This document shows positions 1 to 7,128 of a stretch of 13,782 bases of DNA, piece by piece. Positions within the stretch are counted from its first letter, which is position 1; every line of letters begins with the position of its first letter. The stretch is from SICU01 sp964408235 (lineage in GTDB: Archaea > Nanobdellota > Nanobdellia > Pacearchaeales > GW2011-AR1). A program made the translations under genes and the position numbers. The notes under the pieces were generated by a model. The model worked only from the letters and a program-made list of their open reading frames with translations. It searched no databases and was not told the DNA's origin. The stretch covers positions 1-13,782 of the forward strand of contig CAYOYN010000014.1 of assembly GCA_964408235.1 (NCBI GenBank). The letters run 5' to 3'.

Positions 1-1
1 A

Positions 2-1912
2 TTGTTTGCAGTTGTTGCATTAGCAGTTCTAGCGTTAGGTTTCACAAGCGCACAAACAATGGTATTCAATCCAACTTCATTATCTCAATCAGTAGTTCCT
101 GGTCAATCAGTAACTCTTAATTTCAATCTTAGTCACATAAATAGCGGATCAAACAATCAGACCGGGCTTACATGGACTTCAACATCATCTGCAGGATTAT
201 TTTCGACATTACCTACATTATCAAACATTAACTTCGGAGATAATATCCCTTTGTCAGCAGTATTTTCAGTTCCTGCAACAGCATCTGGAACAATCAATGC
301 AGTAATTAATGTAACCAGTAGCTCTAATGCAAAAGCAGGTCTTCCTATAACTTTAACAGTCGTACCTTCATCTACAAGCATATCTATATCAACAACACAA
401 CCTCAACCAGTTAGTGTTTTCGGTAACTTAACATTATCAGTTTCAAACTCTATCGGCACATTACCAACTGTTACAATGTCAGAAACTTCCGGCTTTGGAA
501 TGATCTTCAACCCTTCAATCTTAACTAACCTGGGCACAAATGCTCAAGAAGTAAATGCTAGATTCACAAACCCTTCAAACATCAAATTTGGAACTCATAC
601 AGTTTCAATAAAGGCAGATGCATCATCACAATCAAAAGTTCAAAACTTTGATGTTAGAAAGACATTCTGTTCAGCAGGAACAGTTCAAGGAAACTTAACA
701 ATAAATGAAGTTAACTGGGAAAATAACGGAGAGGGAGACGAAGATAGCTGGGAATTATTAGATGAATTAGAAGTAGAAGTAGAAATTAAGAACAACAATA
801 ATGACGATGATGTTGATGTTGTGGTAGAATTAGGTTTATTTGACTCTTCAGGAAACAATGTTGCTGATGATTTATTCTTTACTGCAGAATCAGACGGTAA
901 CGATGAAGAAATCGAAGTAAACATTGATGACGATGATAAAGAAACAGTTAAATGGGTATTTAGAGTACCTGCAGATTTCAATCCTGGAGATTACAAGCTT
1001 GCAGTTAAAGCATATGACGATAATGGTCAAAACAGAGATTGCGATGATAATGCAAGCCAATTTGATAACAGTTTCTTCCAATCAATTAAGGTTGAAGAAA
1101 CTTCAGATGAAGGTCGTTTTGTAGTTGTAGACGATATTCAATTAGACACTCAAGTTTCATGTGGCGAAACAGCTTCAGGAGAATTTACAGTATATAATAT
1201 TGGAGAAGACGACCAAGAAAGAACTAGAATAGTAATAAGAAATCAAAATCTTGGAATAAACATAGTTAGAGAGATAACTTCAGATCTTGACCAAGGTGAA
1301 GACGAAACTTTGGACTTTTCATTCGCAGTTCCTGCAACAGCAAGAAATGGAAATTATGTATTGGAATTCATAACAGAATATGATTATAAGAACGGAGTTT
1401 ATAGAGAAGAATCTGAAAGTTCATTCGATGCTTCATTCGAAGTTATTGGCTGTAGCACTCAAAACACTGGTAACAACAATGGTGGTTTGACAAACATAAA
1501 AATAGACGCTGATCTTGCTTCAGATGCAAAAGCTGGAGAAGAATTAGTTATTGTTGCAACAATTACAAATACTGGAAATGAAGACGCAGAGTACAGTATA
1601 TCTGCAAGAGGATATTCTTCTTGGGCAGACTTAACAGATATTTCACCTGGAACAATTTCAGTTGATGCTGGAGAAAGTAAAGAAGTTACTTTGAAGATGC
1701 TTGTAAATAAAGATGCTTCAGGAACTCAAGCATTTGAAATGCAAGTATCTGAAGGTTCAAGAGTTCAAATACAAGAAATCGAAGTTGAATTATCTTCAAG
1801 CTCTAGCGGAATATTCAGTTCAAACAATTCATTAATCTGGATAATTGGTGCAGTTAACTTGCTCCTTATTATCTTAATTATTGTAGTTGCAGTAAGAATG
1901 TCTCGTAGATAA
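2..1912 (+). CDS. Secreted beta-sandwich surface protein with C-terminal membrane anchor (putative S-layer protein), 5'-partial
   Basis: The reading frame is open to the left edge, so the true start lies outside; the first visible TTG is a Leu codon inside a signal peptide (hydrophobic stretch ending FTSA, cleavage before QTMVF). The mature part reads as a chain of Ig-like beta-sandwich domains (about residues 20-220, 225-370, 375-485 and 500-600 of the visible part) with few Cys and a strikingly Asp/Glu-rich segment around residues 240-355. The C-terminus has a Ser-rich linker, about 22 hydrophobic residues and a basic tail RMSRR, the tripartite layout of a sorting or anchor signal. The archaeosortase gene begins 35 nt downstream, which makes this protein a plausible substrate. 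Cell-surface location is strongly supported; the name S-layer is inference from architecture and recall of similar DPANN proteins. It differs from the main S-layer protein at 4498-7128. Confidence 0.75.
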   Translation: MFAVVALAVLALGFTSAQTMVFNPTSLSQSVVPGQSVTLNFNLSHINSGSNNQTGLTWTSTSSAGLFSTLPTLSNINFGDNIPLSAVFSVPATASGTINAVINVTSSSNAKAGLPITLTVVPSSTSISISTTQPQPVSVFGNLTLSVSNSIGTLPTVTMSETSGFGMIFNPSILTNLGTNAQEVNARFTNPSNIKFGTHTVSIKADASSQSKVQNFDVRKTFCSAGTVQGNLTINEVNWENNGEGDEDSWELLDELEVEVEIKNNNNDDDVDVVVELGLFDSSGNNVADDLFFTAESDGNDEEIEVNIDDDDKETVKWVFRVPADFNPGDYKLAVKAYDDNGQNRDCDDNASQFDNSFFQSIKVEETSDEGRFVVVDDIQLDTQVSCGETASGEFTVYNIGEDDQERTRIVIRNQNLGINIVREITSDLDQGEDETLDFSFAVPATARNGNYVLEFITEYDYKNGVYREESESSFDASFEVIGCSTQNTGNNNGGLTNIKIDADLASDAKAGEELVIVATITNTGNEDAEYSISARGYSSWADLTDISPGTISVDAGESKEVTLKMLVNKDASGTQAFEMQVSEGSRVQIQEIEVELSSSSSGIFSSNNSLIWIIGAVNLLLIILIIVVAVRMSRR

Positions 1913-1913
1913 G

Positions 1914-1926
1914 AGTATATTTTTAA
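1914..1926 (+). promoter_or_regulatory. Candidate TATA box for the archaeosortase-DedA pair
   Basis: An AT-rich element (TATATTTTTAA) sits in the 35-nt gap between the surface-protein stop codon and the archaeosortase ATG at 1948. Its centre is about 28 nt before that ATG, so a transcript would start at or just before the start codon (leaderless). Readthrough from the upstream gene is equally possible because the gap has no T-run longer than five. Confidence 0.35.
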
Positions 1927-1947
1927 GCTTTAATTCATTATTCGTTG

Positions 1948-2538
1948 ATGGAAAAATCTTTTTTTTCGATGACCTTAAGGTATTTTTTACTTTTAATTTT
2001 AGGCCTGGGTAATTTATTCATATTTTATTTAATCTTTACTCCCTTGACAGTTTACCCAGTTTTCTGGCTTATAGGCCTATCCAATGAAGCAACACTTCTT
2101 CAAGGAACCTACACTAATGTTTGTGAATTATCTCAAGGAACTTTTCTAGAAGGTTTAGCTTGCATGAATACGACAATATTCTTTAAAGATTATTTTGCCA
2201 GTATTATTCCTGCATGCATCGCAGGTTCGGCTTATTATCTACTCCTAATACTTAATTTAAGCACCCCTATGAGCCTAAAAAAGAGAATAAAGAGCTTATC
2301 TTTTATATTGGTCTTATTTTTAATTCTAAACGTTTTAAGGATATTTACGTTTGCTTTAATATTTGCAAGTAAGCATTATGAGATATTCAATATAGCTCAC
2401 ACTGCTTCATGGTATTTTGGAAGCACAATTCTAGTCTTACTAATTTGGTTTTCTAATGTATTAATCTTTAAAATAAGGGAAATTCCTATATACACAGATA
2501 TTAAATCAATATTAAATCAAATTAAAAGTAAACAATGA
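1948..2538 (+). CDS. Archaeosortase/exosortase family transpeptidase
   Basis: A 196-residue polytopic membrane protein with about five to six TM helices. The three family catalytic positions are visible: Cys90 in the motif PACIAGSAYY at the start of a helix, Arg131 in LNVLRIF, and His151 in FNIAHTASWYFGS, matching the exosortase/archaeosortase Cys-Arg-(His/Arg) triad. Known family members cleave C-terminal tripartite sorting signals of exported proteins and transfer them to a membrane lipid. I chose ATG 1948 over TTG 1945 because ATG is the stronger start and fits the TATA spacing. The gene lies between a protein with a sorting-like tail and a DedA gene whose ATG overlaps its stop codon by 4 nt, implying co-translation. 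The family call is secure; the subfamily and recognition motif are unknown to me. It may be the type specific to Pacearchaeota. Confidence 0.88.
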   Translation: MEKSFFSMTLRYFLLLILGLGNLFIFYLIFTPLTVYPVFWLIGLSNEATLLQGTYTNVCELSQGTFLEGLACMNTTIFFKDYFASIIPACIAGSAYYLLLILNLSTPMSLKKRIKSLSFILVLFLILNVLRIFTFALIFASKHYEIFNIAHTASWYFGSTILVLLIWFSNVLIFKIREIPIYTDIKSILNQIKSKQ

Positions 2539-3155
2539 GTCTTTTATCAAATCTAATAGAATCAATAGTCTCTATAGTAGGAGATCTAGGTTATTTAGGT
2601 ATCATTTTAGGAATGTTTGTTGAAAGTTCATTTATCCCATTTCCAAGTGAATTAGTTCTTCCTCCAGCAGGAGTTTTAGTTGCAAGAGGGGAAATGTCTT
2701 TTATTTTAGTTTTGTTTTCAGCCATCTTAGGAAGTTTGTTAGGAGCATTTCTTAATTATTTTTTAAGTTTGCATTTTGGGCGTAGAGTTGTTAACATTTT
2801 AATCGAAAAATATGGAAAGTTCATGCTTCTAAGTAAATCTTCTTTGGATAAATCAGATTATTATTTCAAGAACCACGGGAGCATAACAACCTTCACTGGA
2901 AGATTAATTCCTGCAGTAAGGCAGTTAATCTCAATTCCGGCCGGATTCGCAAAGATGCCTTTAGGAAAATTCACTCTTTATACGGCATTAGGTAGTGGGA
3001 TATGGTCTACAATACTTATTTACGTCGGGGTTTTATATGGAAATAATAAAGATAGTATTGATTCATTTTTAGGTTCGGCAACTTTAATCACTTTAGTAGC
3101 GGTTGGAATAATAATAATTGCTTATTGGTATTTCAAAAAAAATCAAAATAATTAA
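2535..3155 (+). CDS. DedA family (SNARE-associated/VTT domain) membrane protein
   Basis: A 206-residue polytopic protein with the DedA signature in order: Glu30 and the re-entrant-loop motif FIPFPSE (33-39) with LPPAG, then GSLLGAFLNYFLSLHFGR (66-83), then FTGRLIPAVRQ (120-130), containing the conserved Arg123, Pro126 and Arg129, followed by the AG and P..KF residues. The length is typical. DedA proteins are membrane transporters; bacterial members have been shown to recycle polyprenyl-phosphate carrier lipid. Its ATG overlaps the archaeosortase stop (ATGA), so the two are probably translated together. Coupling to an enzyme thought to attach proteins to lipid suggests a role in lipid-linker supply or lipid recycling, which is inference. 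The stop codon shares the TTAA tetranucleotide with the stop of the convergent gene. Confidence 0.9.
   Translation: MSLLSNLIESIVSIVGDLGYLGIILGMFVESSFIPFPSELVLPPAGVLVARGEMSFILVLFSAILGSLLGAFLNYFLSLHFGRRVVNILIEKYGKFMLLSKSSLDKSDYYFKNHGSITTFTGRLIPAVRQLISIPAGFAKMPLGKFTLYTALGSGIWSTILIYVGVLYGNNKDSIDSFLGSATLITLVAVGIIIIAYWYFKKNQNN
3135..3142 (-). terminator. T8 tract, likely terminator of the convergent minus-strand gene
   Basis: On the minus strand eight T residues occur about 10 nt after the stop codon of the 3152-3796 gene. They are embedded in the last codons of DedA (Lys-Lys-Asn). Together with the T7 tract on the other strand this makes a compact bidirectional termination zone. Confidence 0.45.
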
Positions 3156-3796
3156 ACAATTATTTTTTTAGCATCTACAATTGATTGGACTTCAAGTTTT
3201 TCAGTAGCTTCTAAGATCTCGCAATTTGCAACTTCTACTCTATAACAGTTACCACTAATTGTCACGCGTGTTTCATTTCCCTTTAATATCTCAATTACTT
3301 TGTTTCCTGGTTTATTTTCACAAGTAGCCCATAGGTCGCTTCTAGATCCAGCATCCCAAAAGTCTAAGTTACCTGCTATAACTTTCATTTGATTATCAGT
3401 TATAAAACTTGACAAGCTACCAACGGCCAAAGGGCTGTATCTGCATTCAGCTAAACCATCGCTATTAACAGAAAGGTAAACTACAGAACCGGGATTCATT
3501 AAATTCGACTTCCCTGTAATAGGAACTTCATTTTTTCTAGGGTCTGTTCTAATATAAAAATTATATAATGCAAGATTTCCTGGTGCAATCTGGATATAAT
3601 AGCTATGGTGGAATACTTCTATTTCTCCAACTCTTTTTTTAGAAAATGTCAGTCCTTCGTACTCAAAACTATTCAAACTTTTGAAATATGCGCTGGCTAT
3701 AAGGAATACAACTATTATTGCTCCAAGAAATAATAATACTCCAAGTAATTCTCTTTCTAGTTTCCTTTCCTTACTTTTTGTTAAACTTTTAGCCAT
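3152..3796 (-). CDS. Single-pass membrane protein with Cys-containing extracellular domain, function unknown
   Basis: A 214-residue protein with a basic N-terminus, one TM helix at about residues 17-36 and a roughly 175-residue domain that should face outside. That domain contains four Cys (in AECRYS, WATCEN, GNCYRV and ANCEIL), consistent with two disulfides, and the phrase LALYNFYIRTDPRKNEVPI, which I recall from other uncharacterised DPANN membrane proteins. There is no recognisable catalytic motif. A TATA-like element 26 nt before the ATG suggests a leaderless transcript; a GGAG also occurs, but 16 nt away. The upstream neighbour (3831-4388) has the same layout, so the two may be parts of one envelope assembly. 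Its 3' end overlaps DedA by 4 nt tail to tail. Confidence 0.72.
   Translation of the reverse strand: MAKSLTKSKERKLERELLGVLLFLGAIIVVFLIASAYFKSLNSFEYEGLTFSKKRVGEIEVFHHSYYIQIAPGNLALYNFYIRTDPRKNEVPITGKSNLMNPGSVVYLSVNSDGLAECRYSPLAVGSLSSFITDNQMKVIAGNLDFWDAGSRSDLWATCENKPGNKVIEILKGNETRVTISGNCYRVEVANCEILEATEKLEVQSIVDAKKIIV
3163..3169 (+). terminator. T7 tract, likely terminator of the archaeosortase-DedA transcript
   Basis: Seven consecutive T residues lie 7 nt after the DedA stop codon, the usual archaeal oligo-U termination signal. The tract is inside the 3' end of the convergent gene, where it is the antisense of a Lys-Lys codon pair. Confidence 0.5.
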
Positions 3797-3816
3797 AATA
3801 TATAAGAATATTCTCC

Positions 3817-3826
3817 TTTTTTAAAA
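3817..3826 (-). promoter_or_regulatory. Candidate TATA box for the 3152-3796 gene
   Basis: The minus strand reads TTTTAAAAAA with its centre about 26 nt before the ATG at 3796, predicting transcription from the start codon. A GGAG (3813-3816) lies directly downstream but would be outside such a leaderless transcript; if transcription starts further upstream, it could serve as a distant ribosome site. Confidence 0.45.
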
Positions 3827-3830
3827 TTAA

Positions 3831-4388
3831 TCAATTTGTAATTCCTAAAACCTTGTATAAGAAGCTATCTAGCGTCTTCATATTTCCATTTATGAATATG
3901 CAACTTTGCTCTTCCGTTATGCTTTCAACAGCACTTTCTCTTATAACGATTAATGGTGCAAGAGAACAATCTAATTCAGGTAAGTCTCTGTCACAAGAAC
4001 CATAACAAGCTTCATTTATCTTTCCAAGATATAATCCTAAACTATTGTATATTTCTTGTAATCCTCCAGTTAATTGAGAGTCCACATAAATTTGTTTGCC
4101 TCCAAAATCTGCTAAGTTCTTAGTTATGTTATAACTTGACAAATTCAATTCATCAACATGGTGAGTAAAATAATATTTCTGGCTTCCTACTGTATATATC
4201 CAATATTGGCCGTTATTGCTAAACCCTTGTATCTCTTCCTCTACCGCAGGATTTGATCCAAAGTTTACCATGCTTAGTGCAAAACCAAGAGTGCTAAGTA
4301 AAAGTAATGAGATAATTACTATTCCAGAAATTCTTTTTCTTCTCTCTTCTCCCTTGCTAATTTCTCCTAAACTTCTTATTTTACTCAT
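3831..4388 (-). CDS. Single-pass membrane protein with Cys-containing extracellular domain, function unknown
   Basis: A 185-residue protein with a highly basic N-terminal segment (GEERRKR), one TM helix at about residues 21-40 and an extracellular domain of about 145 residues. Four Cys (ACYGSCD, LDCS and QSCIF) suggest disulfides. The ending, with CIFINGN followed by a short helix (LDSFLYKVLGI), resembles uncharacterised DPANN proteins I have seen, but I cannot assign a function. It has its own promoter, whose 16-nt core is identical to the S-layer promoter core, and it starts directly after the S-layer terminator region on the same strand. The 34-nt gap to the next gene (3152-3796) contains that gene's own TATA-like box. 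Confidence 0.72.
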   Translation of the reverse strand: MSKIRSLGEISKGEERRKRISGIVIISLLLLSTLGFALSMVNFGSNPAVEEEIQGFSNNGQYWIYTVGSQKYYFTHHVDELNLSSYNITKNLADFGGKQIYVDSQLTGGLQEIYNSLGLYLGKINEACYGSCDRDLPELDCSLAPLIVIRESAVESITEEQSCIFINGNMKTLDSFLYKVLGITN

Positions 4389-4401
4389 ACAAATGAGAGA
4401 A

Positions 4402-4417
4402 AAAACCTCTTTAAAAA
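4402..4417 (-). promoter_or_regulatory. TATA-box promoter of the 3831-4388 gene, same core as the S-layer promoter
   Basis: The minus strand reads TTTTTAAAGAGGTTTT. The TTTTTAAA box is centred about 26 nt upstream of the ATG at 4388, so the mRNA should be leaderless. The same 16 nt recur at 7309-7324 in front of the S-layer leader. Confidence 0.6.
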
Positions 4418-4451
4418 CTTAGTCTTCTGGACTCTCGTCCGTAAGAAGAAT

Positions 4452-4484
4452 AAAAAAAAGAAAAAAATAAAAAAAAGAAAAAAA
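4452..4484 (-). terminator. Multi-T-tract terminator of the S-layer gene
   Basis: Starting 13 nt after the S-layer stop codon, the minus strand has four consecutive T-tracts of 7, 8, 7 and 8 bases separated by single bases. Archaeal RNA polymerase terminates on oligo-U without needing a hairpin, and repeated tracts are expected behind a very highly expressed gene. The next gene's promoter begins about 35 nt further on. Confidence 0.8.
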
Positions 4485-4497
4485 GTTTTTCACCTAA

Positions 4498-7128
4498 TTA
4501 GGCTGTAACGACAGTAGCTGCAGTTGCAGTTGTTCCTGTCAATTTATGACCTACGTTAGTAATTGGTTCCTGTGTTGTCAAGTATGTAGCTGCGTTAGCA
4601 GTGTCACCTTGTTCCCAACCAGCAACTAGAGTAGCAACCTTAGAGTTTGCCCATGGGTTAGCAAATGTCTGGATGATCCAGTCACCGCTTCCAGCGCCTG
4701 TTGCTGCAGTCCATGATGAACCACAACCAGCGTTTCCAAGCAATGTTGATGCAGCTGAGTTTACGCAGCTACCTCCAACTACGATAAGGTTCTTTCCGGA
4801 CATTCCAGAGCTCGCAAGCTCGTCGTCCATAACCTTAACGTCTCCTAAAGTATTTGTTCCTGATCCTTCAGCTAAGCTGTCTATGTATATCATAGCAACT
4901 GCTTGCTCATCTGGATAACTTAATGCTACATGATTTTGATCAGAGTCTGTCTGGTCAATTGTAGATAATGTTCCCCATTGGTCAAGCTTAACGAACATGT
5001 CGTCTGCTGATTCAAGTTCAAATCCGGTTCCGTAAGCGCTATTCTTCATATCAGCGTCTCCATTCCATGTGAATGAAACTTCGCTAATACTTACTCCGTT
5101 GTCACTAACTCCAGCACCTGATGATTCTACAATGACAGCATTGTAAACATCAGATTCGTCTTGTTCTTCGAACAAAACAACTCCAGGTCTCATAACGTTA
5201 GCACCACCTTCTACTAAGTAGATTGTTGTGGAGTTAACAGTTCCAGATCCTGTAATGTTGTAAGTTAATGTTCCTATAGCGCCTGAAGCGCTAGATGCAG
5301 TGTTGGATGAGTTTACAGTAGTTCTTGTTGAACCAAATGTAATGTTCCACATTGCAGGAGTTGTAGCGTTAGATGCATCTGCAATTGTTATGTCTGTATA
5401 ACCATCTCCGTCAGGCAATTTGAATGATGTAGCGTCTTGGCCAGCACCGTCCACGTTGGATAATGGGATTGTCATAGGTTCATAAAATGCAAGGTTTGCA
5501 CCCTTCTCTGTTTCTATTGTTGGGAAAACTACTAGATTACCAGCGGTTGATGAATCTGGGAAGTTCAGTCTAACATGTTGAGAGTTATCTCCTGCCTTGT
5601 TATCAAGGTAGGTGAATGTGTAAGAACCACCTTCAATGTTGATTGTTCCTACTCCTTCAGCTGTTACTGATCCAGAATACTTGTCTCCTGTGATTACGTT
5701 TGTAAATTCAACCGCGTCATCAGAGAAACCAGTTGTTCCGTTTGTTAAGGTAGTTAATTCTACCAAAACTCCCTCGTCTTCATTACCTACTACTGTGAAA
5801 GCAGATTCGTTAACTTGTCCAAGTTCTCTCATAACAAGAGGCCAGTCATTATCATCTCCAAGGAATGAAGATGAGTAACCGCCTGATTTGTTGTTCAAGA
5901 ATTCCCAGTTGTTCAAGGTTTGACCTTCCCAACTAGTGAAAGTTATTGCAGCCATGTCAGTTCCTGATGGTTTGATAAGAATTTCTTCTCTCTCCTCAGA
6001 ATCATCTAAGTCAACAGCAAGTCCTTCAAATAGCAATCTGAATGAACCGAAGACAGGGTCTACTAGTTCACCTCCAGCTGCTAAGAAATCATGACTACCA
6101 TCTTCAGCAAATACTTGTATTGTGAACTGTGTAAGTCCAGCCGGGTTTCCGGTGTTGAATACAACATTTGTTCCGTCGATAGCATCATTGTCAGTACCAA
6201 CCTTAACCTCTTCACCATTTTCAAGTGTAAGGCGATTAGCTCCAACTAAGATTTCAGCTTGAATAACGTTTGTAGCTGTTGATTCGTCTGCAGTATTAAC
6301 TGCTACTTCAACTCCTAAGATTTTCTTAGAAGCAGCTTCGTTAATCTCCTTCTGGTCTGATTGACCAGCTGAGTTTGTAACTTTAACAGTAGCGCTTGTA
6401 TCAGATGCAGCAACTAATTCTATTGTGTATGTACTTCCCTCAACTTCAACAGTTTGAGACGGAGTAGAGCTTGCAGCTCCTACACTTAAGAATAATGTTT
6501 CAGCAGATCTGAATAATACTAACGAGTCAGAATCAGTAGCGGATGAGACAGTAAAGTCTTGTCCGAATAAGGTAATACTTTCTCCTTCAGAATCTTCTAC
6601 GGTAAAGTTGACTTGTTCGTCAAATGTAACTGTAGCGTTGTAGAGCGGGTTAGCCGCACTTGTTGCGAAGAATAATCCAACGCTTGGGTCGCTACTTGTT
6701 GTAGGTTCCTTAGCAAAAATAACTCTTGGGTTTGATCCTAAAGTTAATTGGAATTGTGCTTCAGCATCAACGTTTCCTGAGAAGTCTGTATCTCCTAATA
6801 CTGATGGTAAGCTTCCTTCAGTAACTGTTGTTCTAACAGAGTTTAATGAATTATTCATTAAAAGAGGTGTAGATGTTGTAAACAATGGGTAAGCATCGTT
6901 TCCAGCAGGTGCACCACTTGACCCTTCAGCAAGAGCAGAGCTCAAAGCTGTAGATATATCAGTTACAGCAGGTAAATCTAGGTTACTACCATATACTATT
7001 GCAACGTCAGCATTACCATTCTGTACGAATGGAGCTGGGAAGTTAGCAGCTGCAGCTGTTGCAACTGTTAATCCTAGCATAGCTGTTGAAGCCATAGCGG
7101 ATGTAATTTTCCTAAAATTAAATTTCAT
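4498..7128 (-). CDS. S-layer protein (main surface-lattice protein)
   Basis: An 876-residue secreted protein with a Sec signal peptide (residues 1-28, cleavage after AAAA before NFPAPF). The mature N-terminus has the archaeal S-layer motif NADVAIVYGSN followed by ISTAL, and the C-terminal region has the paired motif KNLIVVGGSCVN (about 779-790); these two halves are typical of archaeal S-layer proteins (S_layer_N/S_layer_C style). Between them lie several hundred residues of Thr/Ser/Gly/Asp-rich beta-sandwich sequence with NxS/T sequons. Only two Cys are present (788 and 802), probably a single disulfide. There is no C-terminal TM helix, so attachment is by lattice contacts or partners, unlike the protein at 2-1912. 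The gene has a long structured leader, a GGAGG 15 nt before the ATG and a strong terminator, all fitting very high expression. Confidence 0.88.
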   Translation of the reverse strand: MKFNFRKITSAMASTAMLGLTVATAAAANFPAPFVQNGNADVAIVYGSNLDLPAVTDISTALSSALAEGSSGAPAGNDAYPLFTTSTPLLMNNSLNSVRTTVTEGSLPSVLGDTDFSGNVDAEAQFQLTLGSNPRVIFAKEPTTSSDPSVGLFFATSAANPLYNATVTFDEQVNFTVEDSEGESITLFGQDFTVSSATDSDSLVLFRSAETLFLSVGAASSTPSQTVEVEGSTYTIELVAASDTSATVKVTNSAGQSDQKEINEAASKKILGVEVAVNTADESTATNVIQAEILVGANRLTLENGEEVKVGTDNDAIDGTNVVFNTGNPAGLTQFTIQVFAEDGSHDFLAAGGELVDPVFGSFRLLFEGLAVDLDDSEEREEILIKPSGTDMAAITFTSWEGQTLNNWEFLNNKSGGYSSSFLGDDNDWPLVMRELGQVNESAFTVVGNEDEGVLVELTTLTNGTTGFSDDAVEFTNVITGDKYSGSVTAEGVGTINIEGGSYTFTYLDNKAGDNSQHVRLNFPDSSTAGNLVVFPTIETEKGANLAFYEPMTIPLSNVDGAGQDATSFKLPDGDGYTDITIADASNATTPAMWNITFGSTRTTVNSSNTASSASGAIGTLTYNITGSGTVNSTTIYLVEGGANVMRPGVVLFEEQDESDVYNAVIVESSGAGVSDNGVSISEVSFTWNGDADMKNSAYGTGFELESADDMFVKLDQWGTLSTIDQTDSDQNHVALSYPDEQAVAMIYIDSLAEGSGTNTLGDVKVMDDELASSGMSGKNLIVVGGSCVNSAASTLLGNAGCGSSWTAATGAGSGDWIIQTFANPWANSKVATLVAGWEQGDTANAATYLTTQEPITNVGHKLTGTTATAATVVTA

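Noticed and set aside
685..981. 98-residue minus-strand ORF rich in Ser inside the first gene
   Set aside because: It is the antisense of Asp/Glu codon runs, which yields Ser/Phe-rich nonsense; there is no start context.
1945..1947. TTG as start of the archaeosortase
   Set aside because: An ATG follows directly at 1948 and fits TATA spacing equally well; only one residue is at stake.
4444..4490. Simple-sequence A-rich stretch as a possible repeat or assembly artefact
   Set aside because: It lies directly after the S-layer stop on the appropriate strand and reads as repeated T-tracts, so a terminator is the simpler explanation.
4601..4918. 105-residue + strand ORF inside the S-layer gene
   Set aside because: It is antisense to a strongly supported S-layer coding region, has no promoter or ribosome site, and its composition is that of a reverse-frame shadow.
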